Assembly: GCF_014656475.1 (NCBI RefSeq)
Contig: NZ_BNCM01000015.1
Span: forward strand, 1-64,000
Length of the DNA: 64,000 bases
Direction of reading: 5' to 3'
Source of the DNA: Sinomonas cellulolyticus
Lineage (GTDB): Bacteria > Actinomycetota > Actinomycetes > Actinomycetales > Micrococcaceae
In this document: piece after piece, positions 33,021-41,782 of the stretch
Numbering within the stretch: position 1 is the first letter of the stretch
How the letters are laid out: every line of letters begins with the position of its first letter
Position numbers and translations under genes: made by a program
The notes under the pieces: model-generated
What the model saw: only the letters and a program-made list of their open reading frames with translations
Databases searched by the model: none
What the model was told of the DNA's origin: nothing

Positions 33021-33860
33021 TCAATTCTTCGGCACTCTGAGGCGCCCGGTCAGGACCGCCTCTACCTCCGAGGCGAGGCGATCAGGCTCGCGCCAGACGA
33101 CCTCGGGCACGTATCGGAGCCGGGCGTACCCGAGGAGCGAGGCCGTGTTGTCCCTCGCCCGATCCCGCCGGACCGAGTCGCGGCTCGAGTGGAAGGCCAC
33201 GCCGTCGATCTCGACGATCAGCCACCCTGCGACGAGGAAATCCACCCTCCCGAGGCCCGGGATCATCGCCTGGGCGACGACGGAGACGCCGAGCCGCCGG
33301 GCGAGCGCGAGGAGGATGACCCAGGCCTCGGCTTCCGGCTCGGACTCCACCAGAGTGTTCACGAGTCGGAATGCCTTGAGCGCGGGCCCCAGGCGGCGCG
33401 CCCTCAGTTCGTGCTCGATCTGCTCAGCGCTCAGTCCACGTGCCAAGGCAGAAGTGGCGATCGGCACGGACTGTGAGGCCGGCAGGCATATCAGCGCATG
33501 GATCACCGTGTCGGCGAGGGATGCGATGGGAAGTCTGGCCTGCGCCGGGAAGCGGAGCCCGCGGTGCCGGACCGCACTGCTGGGTTCATGGCCGTGGTTC
33601 GCCGCCAGATGGGGGACGGCGGGACTCATCCGCAGCCAGAGCCCGTACTCCTCTGCGGCCGAGGCGCAGGTCAGGACTGCGTTGGCCATGATGGCCTTGA
33701 AGTAGCCGGGATGGCAGCCCTCGGCGGCATAGACTCCTCGTTTCGGCTGCCGCACGCTGCTGGGGAACCGACGAAGCTCGCGCCGGGAAATGCCAGCATC
33801 CAGAAGCGCGCTCGTTCTGGCCACGCCGCCGAAGGACTGGAGGATATCGAGGGGATTCAC
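33021..33860 (-). CDS. AbiEi-antitoxin-like/DUF559-like protein
   Basis: About 279 residues. The N-terminus (GGVARTSALLDAGISRRELRR) looks like the winged-helix domain of AbiEi-type antitoxins. The C-terminus (GRVDFLVAGWLIVEIDGVAFH, then RRDRARDN) carries the Asp/Glu pattern of a Vsr/PD-(D/E)xK-type endonuclease fold (DUF559). Proteins of this architecture are common singletons in actinobacteria and have no established function; no toxin partner is adjacent. The start is uncertain: GTG 33860 has GGGA just upstream, and GTG 33878 would add six residues. Confidence 0.7.
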   Translation of the reverse strand: MNPLDILQSFGGVARTSALLDAGISRRELRRFPSSVRQPKRGVYAAEGCHPGYFKAIMANAVLTCASAAEEYGLWLRMSPAVPHLAANHGHEPSSAVRHRGLRFPAQARLPIASLADTVIHALICLPASQSVPIATSALARGLSAEQIEHELRARRLGPALKAFRLVNTLVESEPEAEAWVILLALARRLGVSVVAQAMIPGLGRVDFLVAGWLIVEIDGVAFHSSRDSVRRDRARDNTASLLGYARLRYVPEVVWREPDRLASEVEAVLTGRLRVPKN

Positions 33861-34128
33861 CGTCCCAGCTGGCCACACGGGTCGGCGACGCCAGTCAGGG
33901 GGAGCGGCCCATGTGGATGACGCGCCCAGGCGGCGTCCTGTGGAGGACGACCGCCGCCTGATCGGGCCGGACGCTCCCGCCCGTTTCTGACCTCCGCCTC
34001 CGGCAGACGCGCCGGCGCGTGGGCGGTCGCCGCCTTAAAAGTGGGCAGGAGCGCACGGCGCGCCGCCGGCACCCCCAGAGGCACGCGCGCGCCAGTGAAG
34101 GGCAGCCCCAAGGCACGCCCAGCCTGGC

Positions 34129-36114
34129 TCAGCCGACGTGCACCCAGGGCCTCTCCGTGACCAGGGGCTCGGCCTCGCGGAGCACCTCGCGGGTTACGGG
34201 GGCAATCTCGCCCTCGCCGAAGAACAGGAACTTGGTGAGGTTCGTGACCGGGTTCCCCTCGGTCCACCGGAAGTAGATGTGGGGCATGAGCCCGGTGACG
34301 TTGCGCAGGTGCAGGAGCACGGCCGCGAGGGTGTTGGGCACGTTCGAGGAGTGCACCTCGAGGACCTTGAAGCCGTGCCGCCGGAATCCGCGGACGTCGA
34401 GCTCCTGCTCGAACTCGGAGGAGTCGTCCACCACCACCTCGATGAAGAAGATGTCGGCATCCTCCGGCAGGTGGTTGGCTGCCCGCGCGTGGTCCAGCTT
34501 GGCCCGGTACCGCTCGGAGTCGAGGCGCTTCGGCTCGTGGGCGATGAGCCTGATGGGCCCCTGCTCCACGTCGGTGAGGAACTCGAGCGCCTGCTCGTCG
34601 AGCCGGACGTGCGTGGCCCTCAGCTCGAAGGACCGGCGCACGCGCGAGGCGAACGAGACGACGATGATCCCCACGATGAACAGCGCGGCGATGCGGATGC
34701 CATCCGGCCGCTCCACCACGTTGGCTACGGTCGTGTACACGAACACGGCGCTCACGATCCCGAACGCCCACATCTTGAGGGTCTCTTTCTTGTGCCGCGC
34801 CGAAAGGGTCACGGCGACGGCGGCGGAGGTCATCAGCACGAGGACACCCGTGGCGTAGGCGCCACCCTGGGCGTCGACGCTGGCATTGAAGATCCACGTG
34901 ATGAGGAAGCCGATGGCGGTGAAGACCAGGACGAGCGGCCGCACTGCCCGGGTCCAGGCCGGCGCCATGCCGTACCGCGGGAGGTACCGGGGCACGAGGT
35001 TGAGCAGGCCGGCCATCGCGGACGCCCCGGCGAACCACAGGATCGCGATGGTCGAGAGGTCGTAGACGGTCCCGAACCCGTCGCCGAAGAACTGGTGGGC
35101 GAGGTACGCGAGCGCGCGCCCGTTGGCCTTGCCGCCGTCCTCGAATTCGGCGGCGGGGATGAGCACCGTGGTGGCGAAGCTCGAGGTGATGAGGAACGCG
35201 GACATGATGAGCGCCGCCGTGGTCAGCAGGCGGTGCGTTCCGCGGATGCGGCCCGCGGGGTTCTCGTCGGTGTCGCTCGGGTCTCCCTTGACCTGCGGCA
35301 TCACGGCCACACCGGTCTCGAATCCGGAGAGGCCGAGGGCGAGCTTCGGGAACACGAGGAGGGCGATGCCCACCATGATTGCCGGATTGCTGTGCTGGGT
35401 GGTGAGGGTGCTCCACCAGTCGGTCACCATCGACCCCTCGGTGGCCACGTGCACGATCGCGGTCACCACCACCACGGCGTTGAGGGCCAGGTACACGCCC
35501 ACGAGCACCACGGCGACGTTGATGGCCTCCTTGAACCCGCGCAGGAAGACGATCGCAAGGGCCGCGATGAGCACGAGCGTGATCGTGATCTGCTGTCCCT
35601 GCAGTGCCGCGGGGGCGTAGGGGTTCTCGATCAGGTGGGCGCTCGCGTCGGCTGCCGAGAGGGTCATGGTGATCATGAAGTCGGTTGCGGCGAAGCCGAG
35701 GAGTGCGAGCACGAACAGTTTGCCGGTCCAGCGGCCCATGAGGCGTTCGAGCATGGCGATTGATCCCTCGCCGCGGTGGCTCTCCCGCGCCACTCTCCGG
35801 TAGACGGGAAGCGCGCCGGCGAGGGTCACGATCACGAGGATGATCGTGGCCATCGGTGCCAGCAGCCCCGCGGCGAGTGCGGCGATGGCGGGCTGGTAGC
35901 CGAGCGTGGAGAAGTAGTCGACGCCCGTGAGGCACATGACGCGCCACCAGGACGAGGGCTTGTGGTCCTCGTGGGGGACCCCGTGCGGGCCCTGCCGCTT
36001 GCCCGCCGGCTCGGGCATGCCCTCGAGGAGCCATTGGCGGAAGCCGCCGCGGGGTCGGTGGGGGTGCTTCCCCCGAGGGGAGGGCTCGGCCGGCGGCCGC
36101 GTGAGAGTGGTCAT
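34129..36114 (-). CDS. Large APC-superfamily permease with C-terminal cytoplasmic domain
   Basis: A 661-residue protein. Residues about 1-45 are a basic soluble N-terminus. About 12 membrane helices follow, beginning VMCLTGVDYFSTLGYQP, which has the APC first-helix pattern. Residues about 455-661 form a soluble domain (DVEQGPIRLIAHEPKRL, FFIEVVVDDSSEFEQ, VTGLMPHIYFRWTEGN). Permeases with such large tails occur in amino-acid and potassium transporters, and the tail probably senses a ligand. The ATG at 36114 follows AGGAGCC. It is monocistronic. Ion or amino-acid specificity cannot be decided. Confidence 0.8.
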   Translation of the reverse strand: MTTLTRPPAEPSPRGKHPHRPRGGFRQWLLEGMPEPAGKRQGPHGVPHEDHKPSSWWRVMCLTGVDYFSTLGYQPAIAALAAGLLAPMATIILVIVTLAGALPVYRRVARESHRGEGSIAMLERLMGRWTGKLFVLALLGFAATDFMITMTLSAADASAHLIENPYAPAALQGQQITITLVLIAALAIVFLRGFKEAINVAVVLVGVYLALNAVVVVTAIVHVATEGSMVTDWWSTLTTQHSNPAIMVGIALLVFPKLALGLSGFETGVAVMPQVKGDPSDTDENPAGRIRGTHRLLTTAALIMSAFLITSSFATTVLIPAAEFEDGGKANGRALAYLAHQFFGDGFGTVYDLSTIAILWFAGASAMAGLLNLVPRYLPRYGMAPAWTRAVRPLVLVFTAIGFLITWIFNASVDAQGGAYATGVLVLMTSAAVAVTLSARHKKETLKMWAFGIVSAVFVYTTVANVVERPDGIRIAALFIVGIIVVSFASRVRRSFELRATHVRLDEQALEFLTDVEQGPIRLIAHEPKRLDSERYRAKLDHARAANHLPEDADIFFIEVVVDDSSEFEQELDVRGFRRHGFKVLEVHSSNVPNTLAAVLLHLRNVTGLMPHIYFRWTEGNPVTNLTKFLFFGEGEIAPVTREVLREAEPLVTERPWVHVG

Positions 36115-36425
36115 GGCTCCTGCTGTCTTCTCGTGTACAGCTTGGAGGGTAGGCCGGGGCGCGGGCGGCACCGGCCGCTTTTATGGAACCTTAACGCCGG
36201 TGTGACGCACGACGCCGCCCCGTCGCTCCCGCTTCCCGGGGTCACGATCCGCTCACGGTCACCCCAGTGAAGCCCGCCGGGTCACCGCTATATCTCTTTT
36301 CGATGGAGTTATCCTCTCGGCCCTATCGTGCCCCTTCCCCTGGTGGGACCGTGAGGAGGCGGGCAATCCCGCGATCCACCACGCCCCATCTATCGCACAC
36401 ACCGCACACACCCCAGGGACCAGTC
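36115..36425. promoter_or_regulatory. Divergent intergenic region between APC permease and lipoprotein
   Basis: 311 bp without a gene. It must hold both promoters. An AT-richer segment at about 36286-36310 is the only base-composition feature. I saw no riboswitch-like conserved structure or clear operator. Confidence 0.35.
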
Positions 36426-37235
36426 ATGACAACCACCGTCGTCTCCCCCCGACTCACGGCGCTCTCCTGCGCCGCACTCGCGCTCGGCCTGGCGCTCACT
36501 GGCTGCGGCTCGCCAGCCGCTCCGAATGCCGAGGCCAGCTCGCAGTCCGTCACCATGTCGCCTTCCGCGACAACGGCGTCGCCGTCCTCCGCATCGACGG
36601 CCTCCTCGACCTCGACGACCGCTCCGGCCGCCGACCTCGCAACCTTCGCGTTCACGAGCCAGAAGCTGTCCCTGCGCTATCCCAAGGCCTGGACGGTGAA
36701 CCCCTCGTCCCACCCCGCCCAAGGGGGTGCGGTCGAGTCGGCGGCGTTCACGGACCCGTCGGGCAAGCTGCTCTTCACCGTGATCCTCAATTTCACGGGC
36801 TACGACGTCGGCACGCCGGTGCAGCGCACCGTCATCGAGTCGGGGCCTCTCCCCGGGCTTGCCAGCGGCGCGTGGACCCCGCCCTTGCAGTACGCGTTCT
36901 TTGCCGAGGTTCCGACGGGTGGGCCGGGCGCGACGGGTGCCGCTGGCGGCGCGGCGACCGCAGGAGCGATCTGCACGCTCAAGGTGGTCAACGAAGTGCC
37001 GCCGGATGGCCCCGGCACCCTGCGCGGGCTGCCTCCCCAGGGCCCGCCGCAGCCCGGCGTGCCCCCGACCGGCCCGTCCCAGTACGGCCCTGGCTGGAAT
37101 GGCCCGTACTTCCTCTCCGTGGAGCTCGGGCCGCAGGTCGAAACGTGCGGGACGGCGGACGCCGCCCGGTCCTGGTGGGCTTCGCCGGAGGGCCAGCAGA
37201 TCAAGGCGGCGGTGACGAGCCTCGCGGCAGGCTAG
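36426..37235 (+). CDS. Lipoprotein, paralogue of the downstream gene
   Basis: A 269-residue exported lipoprotein: hydrophobic signal, lipobox LTGC with Cys at residue 27, then a Ser/Thr/Ala linker to about residue 70. The domain starts LATFAFTSQKLSLRYPKAWTV and contains GKLLFTVILNFTGYDVGTPV. The same order of elements (F.. LSFRYP.. W.., V.LSVFVNW..DVGT) occurs in the next gene, so they are a tandem duplication that has diverged. A Pro/Gly-rich insertion sits near residues 195-220. Function unknown; extracytoplasmic, possibly wall-associated. The ATG follows the weak site CAGGGACC. Confidence 0.78.
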   Translation: MTTTVVSPRLTALSCAALALGLALTGCGSPAAPNAEASSQSVTMSPSATTASPSSASTASSTSTTAPAADLATFAFTSQKLSLRYPKAWTVNPSSHPAQGGAVESAAFTDPSGKLLFTVILNFTGYDVGTPVQRTVIESGPLPGLASGAWTPPLQYAFFAEVPTGGPGATGAAGGAATAGAICTLKVVNEVPPDGPGTLRGLPPQGPPQPGVPPTGPSQYGPGWNGPYFLSVELGPQVETCGTADAARSWWASPEGQQIKAAVTSLAAG

Positions 37236-37336
37236 GGCGCGGGGGCACCTTCACGGCCACTGTTCACGTGGTGCTGCGCATGCGAGAGTGGTGCCCGGGC
37301 GTGCAGCACCCGTGAGCGCCCAGGGGGACGGCATTG

Positions 37337-38065
37337 ATGCACCCAGCACCAGGTCCTAGGCGCCTGCGGCGTGCAGCGGGCCACACTGTCGTGGCGCTGC
37401 TCGCCGCGGGCGCTCTCGCCGCCTGCTCGGCCGCTGCGCCGGCGGATGAAGCGCAGCCGGAGCGGACGACGTCGGGCGCGGCCCCGCCGTCGTCCGCGGC
37501 AACCGGTTCCAGAGCACCGACGGCAACGGCGCCGGCCGCCCTGAAGATCCACCGGTTCACGACCCACACCCTCTCGTTCCGCTATCCGGCGGAATGGTCT
37601 GTCGGAGCCGAGGTGGTCCCGATGGGCGTGCAGGGCGTCCAGCGCGAGACCGCGACGGTCCGGGACCCCTCGGGCCGCGTGGTCCTGTCCGTGTTCGTGA
37701 ACTGGTCGCCGCAGGATGTGGGGACGGCCGTCACGCGGGCGGTGCTCGACGCCGAGGCCATCCCGGGGCTCGGGTCGGCCGCCGTCAGCCCCGGCTACTA
37801 CGCGTTCTACGCCGAGACGGCCGAGGGGAGCGGTGCGGTGTCCTACGCCATGACGATCACGCCCGGGCGCCCGGTCGACGGCCCGGGGCAGAGCAGGGGA
37901 GGCCCCTCGGATGCCGTGGTGCGCATCGGGGACCAGTATGCGGTCGCCGCGGACGTGAGCCCCGAGATCATGCAGTTCCCGCACCCCGTGGATGCGCGCA
38001 CGTGGCTCGCGTCCGAGGAGGCGCAGAAGCTCAAGACGATCCTCCTGAGCCTGACCGTGTTCTGA
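37337..38065 (+). CDS. Lipoprotein, paralogue of the upstream gene
   Basis: A 242-residue exported lipoprotein with lipobox LAAC (Cys at residue 30) and an Ala/Pro/Thr linker to about residue 65. The domain reads HTLSFRYPAEWSVGAE and VVLSVFVNWSPQDVGTAV, parallel to the preceding lipoprotein, and ends WLASEEAQKLKTILLSLTVF where the paralogue has WWASPEGQQIKAAVTSLAAG. The two genes are 101 bp apart and probably share a function. The ATG at 37337 follows AGGGGGA. No catalytic motif is evident. Confidence 0.78.
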   Translation: MHPAPGPRRLRRAAGHTVVALLAAGALAACSAAAPADEAQPERTTSGAAPPSSAATGSRAPTATAPAALKIHRFTTHTLSFRYPAEWSVGAEVVPMGVQGVQRETATVRDPSGRVVLSVFVNWSPQDVGTAVTRAVLDAEAIPGLGSAAVSPGYYAFYAETAEGSGAVSYAMTITPGRPVDGPGQSRGGPSDAVVRIGDQYAVAADVSPEIMQFPHPVDARTWLASEEAQKLKTILLSLTVF

Positions 38066-38157
38066 GGCCGGGGCACCATCAGGTAAACAGGGGGTGCATG
38101 TGAGGCAACTTTTCCTGTAGTGTGGGTCACAGACAGCCCACACCTACGGAGGTCACC

Positions 38158-39174
38158 TTGCACGAGCTGCGCATCGAGGAGAACGGCAACCTCGGCCCCA
38201 TCGATTCCTCGCGGATCCCGCGCTTCGCGGGGGCCGCGACCTACGCACGTCTGCCCCGCCTGGACCAGGTGGAGCGCGCGGACGTGAAGGTCGTCGGGGT
38301 CCCGTTCGACGCCGGTGTGTCCTACCGCCCCGGAGCCCGCTTCGGTGCGAACCACGTCCGCGAGGCCAGCCGGCTGCTGCGCCCCTACAACCCGGCCCTA
38401 GACGCCTCGCCGTTCGCGAACGCCCAGGTCGCAGACGCGGGGGACATGGCGGTGAACCCCTTCAACATCCACGAGGCCATCGAGACCATCCAGCAGAACG
38501 CGCTGGACCTCACGGCCGACGGCGCGCGCCTCCTCTCGATCGGCGGTGACCACACCATCGCCCTGCCGCTGCTCCGCGCGGCATCTGAGCGGGCAGGCGG
38601 CCCGGTGGCGCTGCTGCACTTCGACGCGCACCTGGACACGTGGGACACGTACTTCGGGGCCGAGTACACGCACGGCACCCCGTTCCGCCGCGCCTTCGAG
38701 GAGGGCATCCTCGACACGGACGCGCTCTCGCACGTTGGCACCCGCGGACCCCTCTACGGCAAGAGGGACCTCGAGGATGACCGCCGCTTCGGCTTCGGCA
38801 TCGTGACCTCCTCGGACGTCTACTACCAGGGCGTGCGGGAGACTGTCGCGAAGCTGCGCGACCGCATCGGCACCCGGCCGCTCTACATCTCGGTGGACAT
38901 CGACGTCCTCGACCCCGCGCACGCCCCGGGCACGGGAACGCCCGAGGCCGGCGGCATCACGAGCCGAGAGCTCCTCGAGATCCTCCGCGGGCTCCGCGGC
39001 GCGAACATCGTCGGCGCCGACGTTGTGGAGGTCTCCCCGGCCTACGACCACGCCGAGATCACCGGGGTTGCCGCGAGCCACGTCGCCTACGACCTCGTCA
39101 CCCTCATGAGCGAGCTGCCCACCGCGCGCAGCGGGCGTGAGGACGCGGCGCGCACGACGGCGGGTGCCCAGTGA
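38158..39174 (+). CDS. speB: Ureohydrolase (agmatinase/guanidino-acid hydrolase family)
   Basis: A 338-residue arginase-fold enzyme. All six metal-ligand positions are present: H132 (GGDHT), D156, H158 and D160 (HFDAHLDT), D247 and D249 (DIDVLDP). It would release urea from agmatine or a related guanidino compound; agmatine, guanidinobutyrate and guanidinopropionate hydrolases cannot be told apart by these motifs. The TTG start at 38158 was chosen because GGAGGT lies 4 bases upstream, giving MHELRIEENGN; a farther GTG has no ribosome site. The stop overlaps the GTG of the thiamine-diphosphate enzyme, so the two products are made together. Confidence 0.88.
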   Translation: MHELRIEENGNLGPIDSSRIPRFAGAATYARLPRLDQVERADVKVVGVPFDAGVSYRPGARFGANHVREASRLLRPYNPALDASPFANAQVADAGDMAVNPFNIHEAIETIQQNALDLTADGARLLSIGGDHTIALPLLRAASERAGGPVALLHFDAHLDTWDTYFGAEYTHGTPFRRAFEEGILDTDALSHVGTRGPLYGKRDLEDDRRFGFGIVTSSDVYYQGVRETVAKLRDRIGTRPLYISVDIDVLDPAHAPGTGTPEAGGITSRELLEILRGLRGANIVGADVVEVSPAYDHAEITGVAASHVAYDLVTLMSELPTARSGREDAARTTAGAQ

Positions 39175-40910
39175 GCACGCCCGAGTCGCCATGGTCGGGG
39201 GACGCCGCAGCGGCGGGTGCCCAGACCGCCGTCGGACGTCCTGAGGCGCACCTGCGCAACGGCGGCGACCTCGTCGTCGAGACGCTCGAGGCCCTCGGCG
39301 CGAGGACCGTCTTCGGGATCCCAGGCCAGCACGCGCTCGGACTGTTCGACGCGATGGGCCGCGGGAACCTGCACTTCGTCTCGAGCCGGGTCGAGAACAA
39401 CTCCGCCTTCGCCGCCGACGGCTACTCCCGGGCAACAGGGGAGGTCGGCGTCCTGTTCCTCTCCACGGGACCGGGCGCGCTGACCTCGCTCGCCGGCCTG
39501 CAGGAGGCGTACGCCACGGGTGTGCCGATGGTCGTGATCGCGAGCCAGATCCCCCTCGAGGGCCTCGGTGCACGGCGCAAGGGCATGCTCCACCAGCTCG
39601 ACGACCAAAAGGCCTCCGCGGCGAACGTCACGAAGAGCCAGCGGCTCATCCAGCACGCCTCCGGCATTCCGAGCGCCATCCAGGACGCCTGGACGGACGC
39701 GATCTCCTCGCCGCAGGGGCCCGTGTGGGTGGAGATCCCGCAGAACGTGCTGCTGGAGCCCATCATGGTGCCCCCGGTCGAGGACGCGCTGGCCCAGGCT
39801 GCGGACAATCCGCCGCGTGTGGAGCTCGTGCGCGAGGCGGTGAAGTGGCTGCGCGACGCGAGGCGTCCCGCGATCATCGCCGGCGGCGGCACGCGCCGCG
39901 GCCGCGCAGAGAAGGCGCTCCTCCACCTCGCCGAGCAGCTGCGCGCCCCCGTGATCTGCACCCCCGGCGGCAACGGCGCGTTCCCGTGGGAGCACCCGCT
40001 CTCGCTGCAGTCCTGGATCGAGGACCGGCATATGACCGACCTCCTCGAGGACGCCGACGTGCTCGTGGTCATCGGGTCCTCGCTCGGCGAGGTCACCTCG
40101 AACTACTTCACCTTCGAGCCCCGCGGGCGGATCATCCAGATCGATGCCGAGCCGCGCGTCCTGGAGTCCAACAGGCCAGGCCTCGGCATCCGCGCCGACG
40201 CCGGGCAGGCGCTGGATGCGCTCAACGACGCCCTCGATGCCGCCCTCGCAGCGCAGGACGGCAGGCCCGCGCCGGACTGGCACGGCTCCTCGGCCGAGCA
40301 GACCGTGGCCGACGCGCTGCGGAAGGTCCGCGAACGGCTCGCCTCGCAGGATCTCGGCAAGGAGCTCGCGTTCATGGCGGACATCCGCGCCGCAGTGCCG
40401 GACGACATGCAGACCTTCTGGGACATGACCATCTCGGCGTACTGGGCGTGGAGCTGCTGGGACTCGCGGCAAGGCCAGTTCCACTCGGCCCAGGGTGCTG
40501 GCGGCCTCGGCTTCGGCTTCCCGGCCGCGATCGGCGGGGCCGTGGGGCTTGCGACCATGGGAAGGCCCTCGCGCGTGCTGGCCGTCTCCGGCGATGGCTC
40601 GGCCATGTACTCGATCTCCGAGCTCGCCACGGCGAAGCAGCACAACGTGCCGGTCACGTGGCTCATCGTGGACGACGGCGGGTACGGGATCCTCCGCGAG
40701 TACATGGTGGGCGCCTTCGGGAAGGCGACTGCGACCGAGCTCGCCCGCCCGGACTTCGTGGCGCTGGCCGAGGCCTTCGGCGTTCCGGCACGCCGCGTAG
40801 CCCCGGAGGATGTCCGGGAGGCGCTCGAGGAGAGCTTCGCCGCGGACGGGCCCAACGTCGTCGTGGTCGAGACGCTCCTGAAGATGTTCGCCCCGACCCA
40901 CCTGGAGTAG
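39171..40910 (+). CDS. Thiamine-diphosphate-dependent enzyme (acetolactate synthase/benzoylformate decarboxylase superfamily)
   Basis: A 579-residue three-domain ThDP enzyme: N-terminal PYR domain with the activating Glu in SRVENNSAFAADGYSRATG, central Rossmann domain (about 215-360), and C-terminal PP domain with GDGSAMYSISELATA. In the Mg2+ motif the usual Asn 27 residues after the GDG Asp is Asp here (VDDGGYGI). It lacks features that would prove acetolactate synthesis, and it is in a coupled operon with the ureohydrolase. It more likely decarboxylates or carboligates a 2-keto acid in guanidino-acid or amino-acid catabolism (inference). The GTG start at 39171 overlaps the upstream stop. 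Confidence 0.84.
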   Translation: MSTPESPWSGDAAAAGAQTAVGRPEAHLRNGGDLVVETLEALGARTVFGIPGQHALGLFDAMGRGNLHFVSSRVENNSAFAADGYSRATGEVGVLFLSTGPGALTSLAGLQEAYATGVPMVVIASQIPLEGLGARRKGMLHQLDDQKASAANVTKSQRLIQHASGIPSAIQDAWTDAISSPQGPVWVEIPQNVLLEPIMVPPVEDALAQAADNPPRVELVREAVKWLRDARRPAIIAGGGTRRGRAEKALLHLAEQLRAPVICTPGGNGAFPWEHPLSLQSWIEDRHMTDLLEDADVLVVIGSSLGEVTSNYFTFEPRGRIIQIDAEPRVLESNRPGLGIRADAGQALDALNDALDAALAAQDGRPAPDWHGSSAEQTVADALRKVRERLASQDLGKELAFMADIRAAVPDDMQTFWDMTISAYWAWSCWDSRQGQFHSAQGAGGLGFGFPAAIGGAVGLATMGRPSRVLAVSGDGSAMYSISELATAKQHNVPVTWLIVDDGGYGILREYMVGAFGKATATELARPDFVALAEAFGVPARRVAPEDVREALEESFAADGPNVVVVETLLKMFAPTHLE

Positions 40911-40935
40911 GGACGTTCCTCCCGGGGGTTTGGCC

Positions 40936-40971
40936 CCCTCCGGGGTGGCGCGGCCGTCCGTCCCCGGAGGG
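40936..40971 (+). terminator. Hairpin after the ThDP enzyme gene
   Basis: The perfect 10-bp arms CCCTCCGGGG and CCCCGGAGGG enclose 16 bases, starting 25 bp after the stop codon. Further on, ATGACCGTC occurs at 40991 and 41010 and inverted at 41029. Confidence 0.5.
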
Positions 40972-41130
40972 CGTGGCGTTCGTCGGGGACATGACCGTCC
41001 CTCGAGTGCATGACCGTCGGACGGAGGCGACGGTCATTCCGCACCGCGACGGCCTCGCCCGGCAGCGAGCGTGAATCGCGCACGACGACGGCGCCCCGGC
41101 CTCTGTTGCCAAGGTCACCTAACGGATTAG

Positions 41131-41161
41131 TTTGCACAAGCAACTACTAGCTGTATAGTTG
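41131..41161 (+). promoter_or_regulatory. marR promoter and operator
   Basis: TTTGCA (41131-41136) and TATAGT (41154-41159) with 17-bp spacing form a good sigma-70 promoter. The inverted repeat CAACTA (41141-41146) / TAGTTG (41156-41161) overlaps the -10, and flanking TTGCACAAGC / GTTGCAAGCAA extend the dyad. This fits MarR autorepression. Confidence 0.65.
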
Positions 41162-41188
41162 TTGCAAGCAATCAATTCAAGGGGGGCC

Positions 41189-41782
41189 ATGCCTGTCGAT
41201 CCCGGCACCGCACGCGAACTCATCCATGGCGTCTTCGACCTGCAGCGGGTGATCCGCTGCCTCTCCGCCACCGAGCTGAAGCACGGTGATCTGGGGGTCG
41301 CCTCCCAGGGCGTGCTGCGCATGATCGCCGAGCACGGCGGCCGCGCGGTCGACCTCGCGGGGCAGCTCGGCGTGAGCGCCCCGGTCCTCAGCCGGCACCT
41401 CGCCGAGCTCGAGGGGCTCGGCTTCGTCGCCCGCCACAGGGACCCCGACGACAGGCGAGCCCAGCGGGTCGCCCTCACGGACGCCGGCGCGACGGTGCTG
41501 AAGGAGATCGAGGAGCACCGTATCGGCCGGCTCCAGAGCTACCTGGCCGGCTGGGATGAGGAGCAGGCAGGCCAGGCGGTCCTCGCGATCGGCCAGCTCT
41601 CCGACGCCCTCCGCGTGGGCGCGTGTCGCATGCGCCCCGCCCCCGCGCCGGATCCCGCAGCAGCATCAGACCCTGCGCCGCCCCCAAGCGATGAATCACC
41701 CCAGAACCCCGCGCGCCACCACGGCGCCACCACCACCCCGCAGACCACCCCGATACAGGAGGAAGCCCTTGCAGCCCGCTGA
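41189..41782 (+). CDS. MarR-family transcriptional regulator
   Basis: A 197-residue regulator. The winged helix spans about residues 40-110 (LGVASQGVLRMIAEHGGRAV, LAGQLGVSAPVLSRHLAELE, RDPDDRRAQRVALTDAG). The last 50 residues are a Pro/Ala/Thr-rich, probably disordered extension not typical of MarR proteins; its coding sequence also carries the ribosome site of the efflux gene. The ATG at 41189 follows AAGGGGGG. It overlaps the downstream MFS gene by 14 bp and probably represses this two-gene operon until a toxic ligand appears. Confidence 0.9.
   Translation: MPVDPGTARELIHGVFDLQRVIRCLSATELKHGDLGVASQGVLRMIAEHGGRAVDLAGQLGVSAPVLSRHLAELEGLGFVARHRDPDDRRAQRVALTDAGATVLKEIEEHRIGRLQSYLAGWDEEQAGQAVLAIGQLSDALRVGACRMRPAPAPDPAAASDPAPPPSDESPQNPARHHGATTTPQTTPIQEEALAAR

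Noticed and set aside
36115..36425. c-di-AMP (ydaO) riboswitch before the APC permease
   Set aside because: The length would allow it and the gene type would fit, but no recognisable consensus segments were seen on the minus strand.
38066..38157. Guanidine riboswitch before the ureohydrolase
   Set aside because: I looked for ykkC-type conserved ACGR/GG stems and did not find a convincing arrangement in 92 bp; a covariance-model search would be decisive.
39171..40910. Calling the thiamine-diphosphate enzyme IlvB or IolD
   Set aside because: It is not beside ilvN/ilvC, nor in the iol operon, and lacks the length (IolD is about 640 residues) and sequence marks of IolD.
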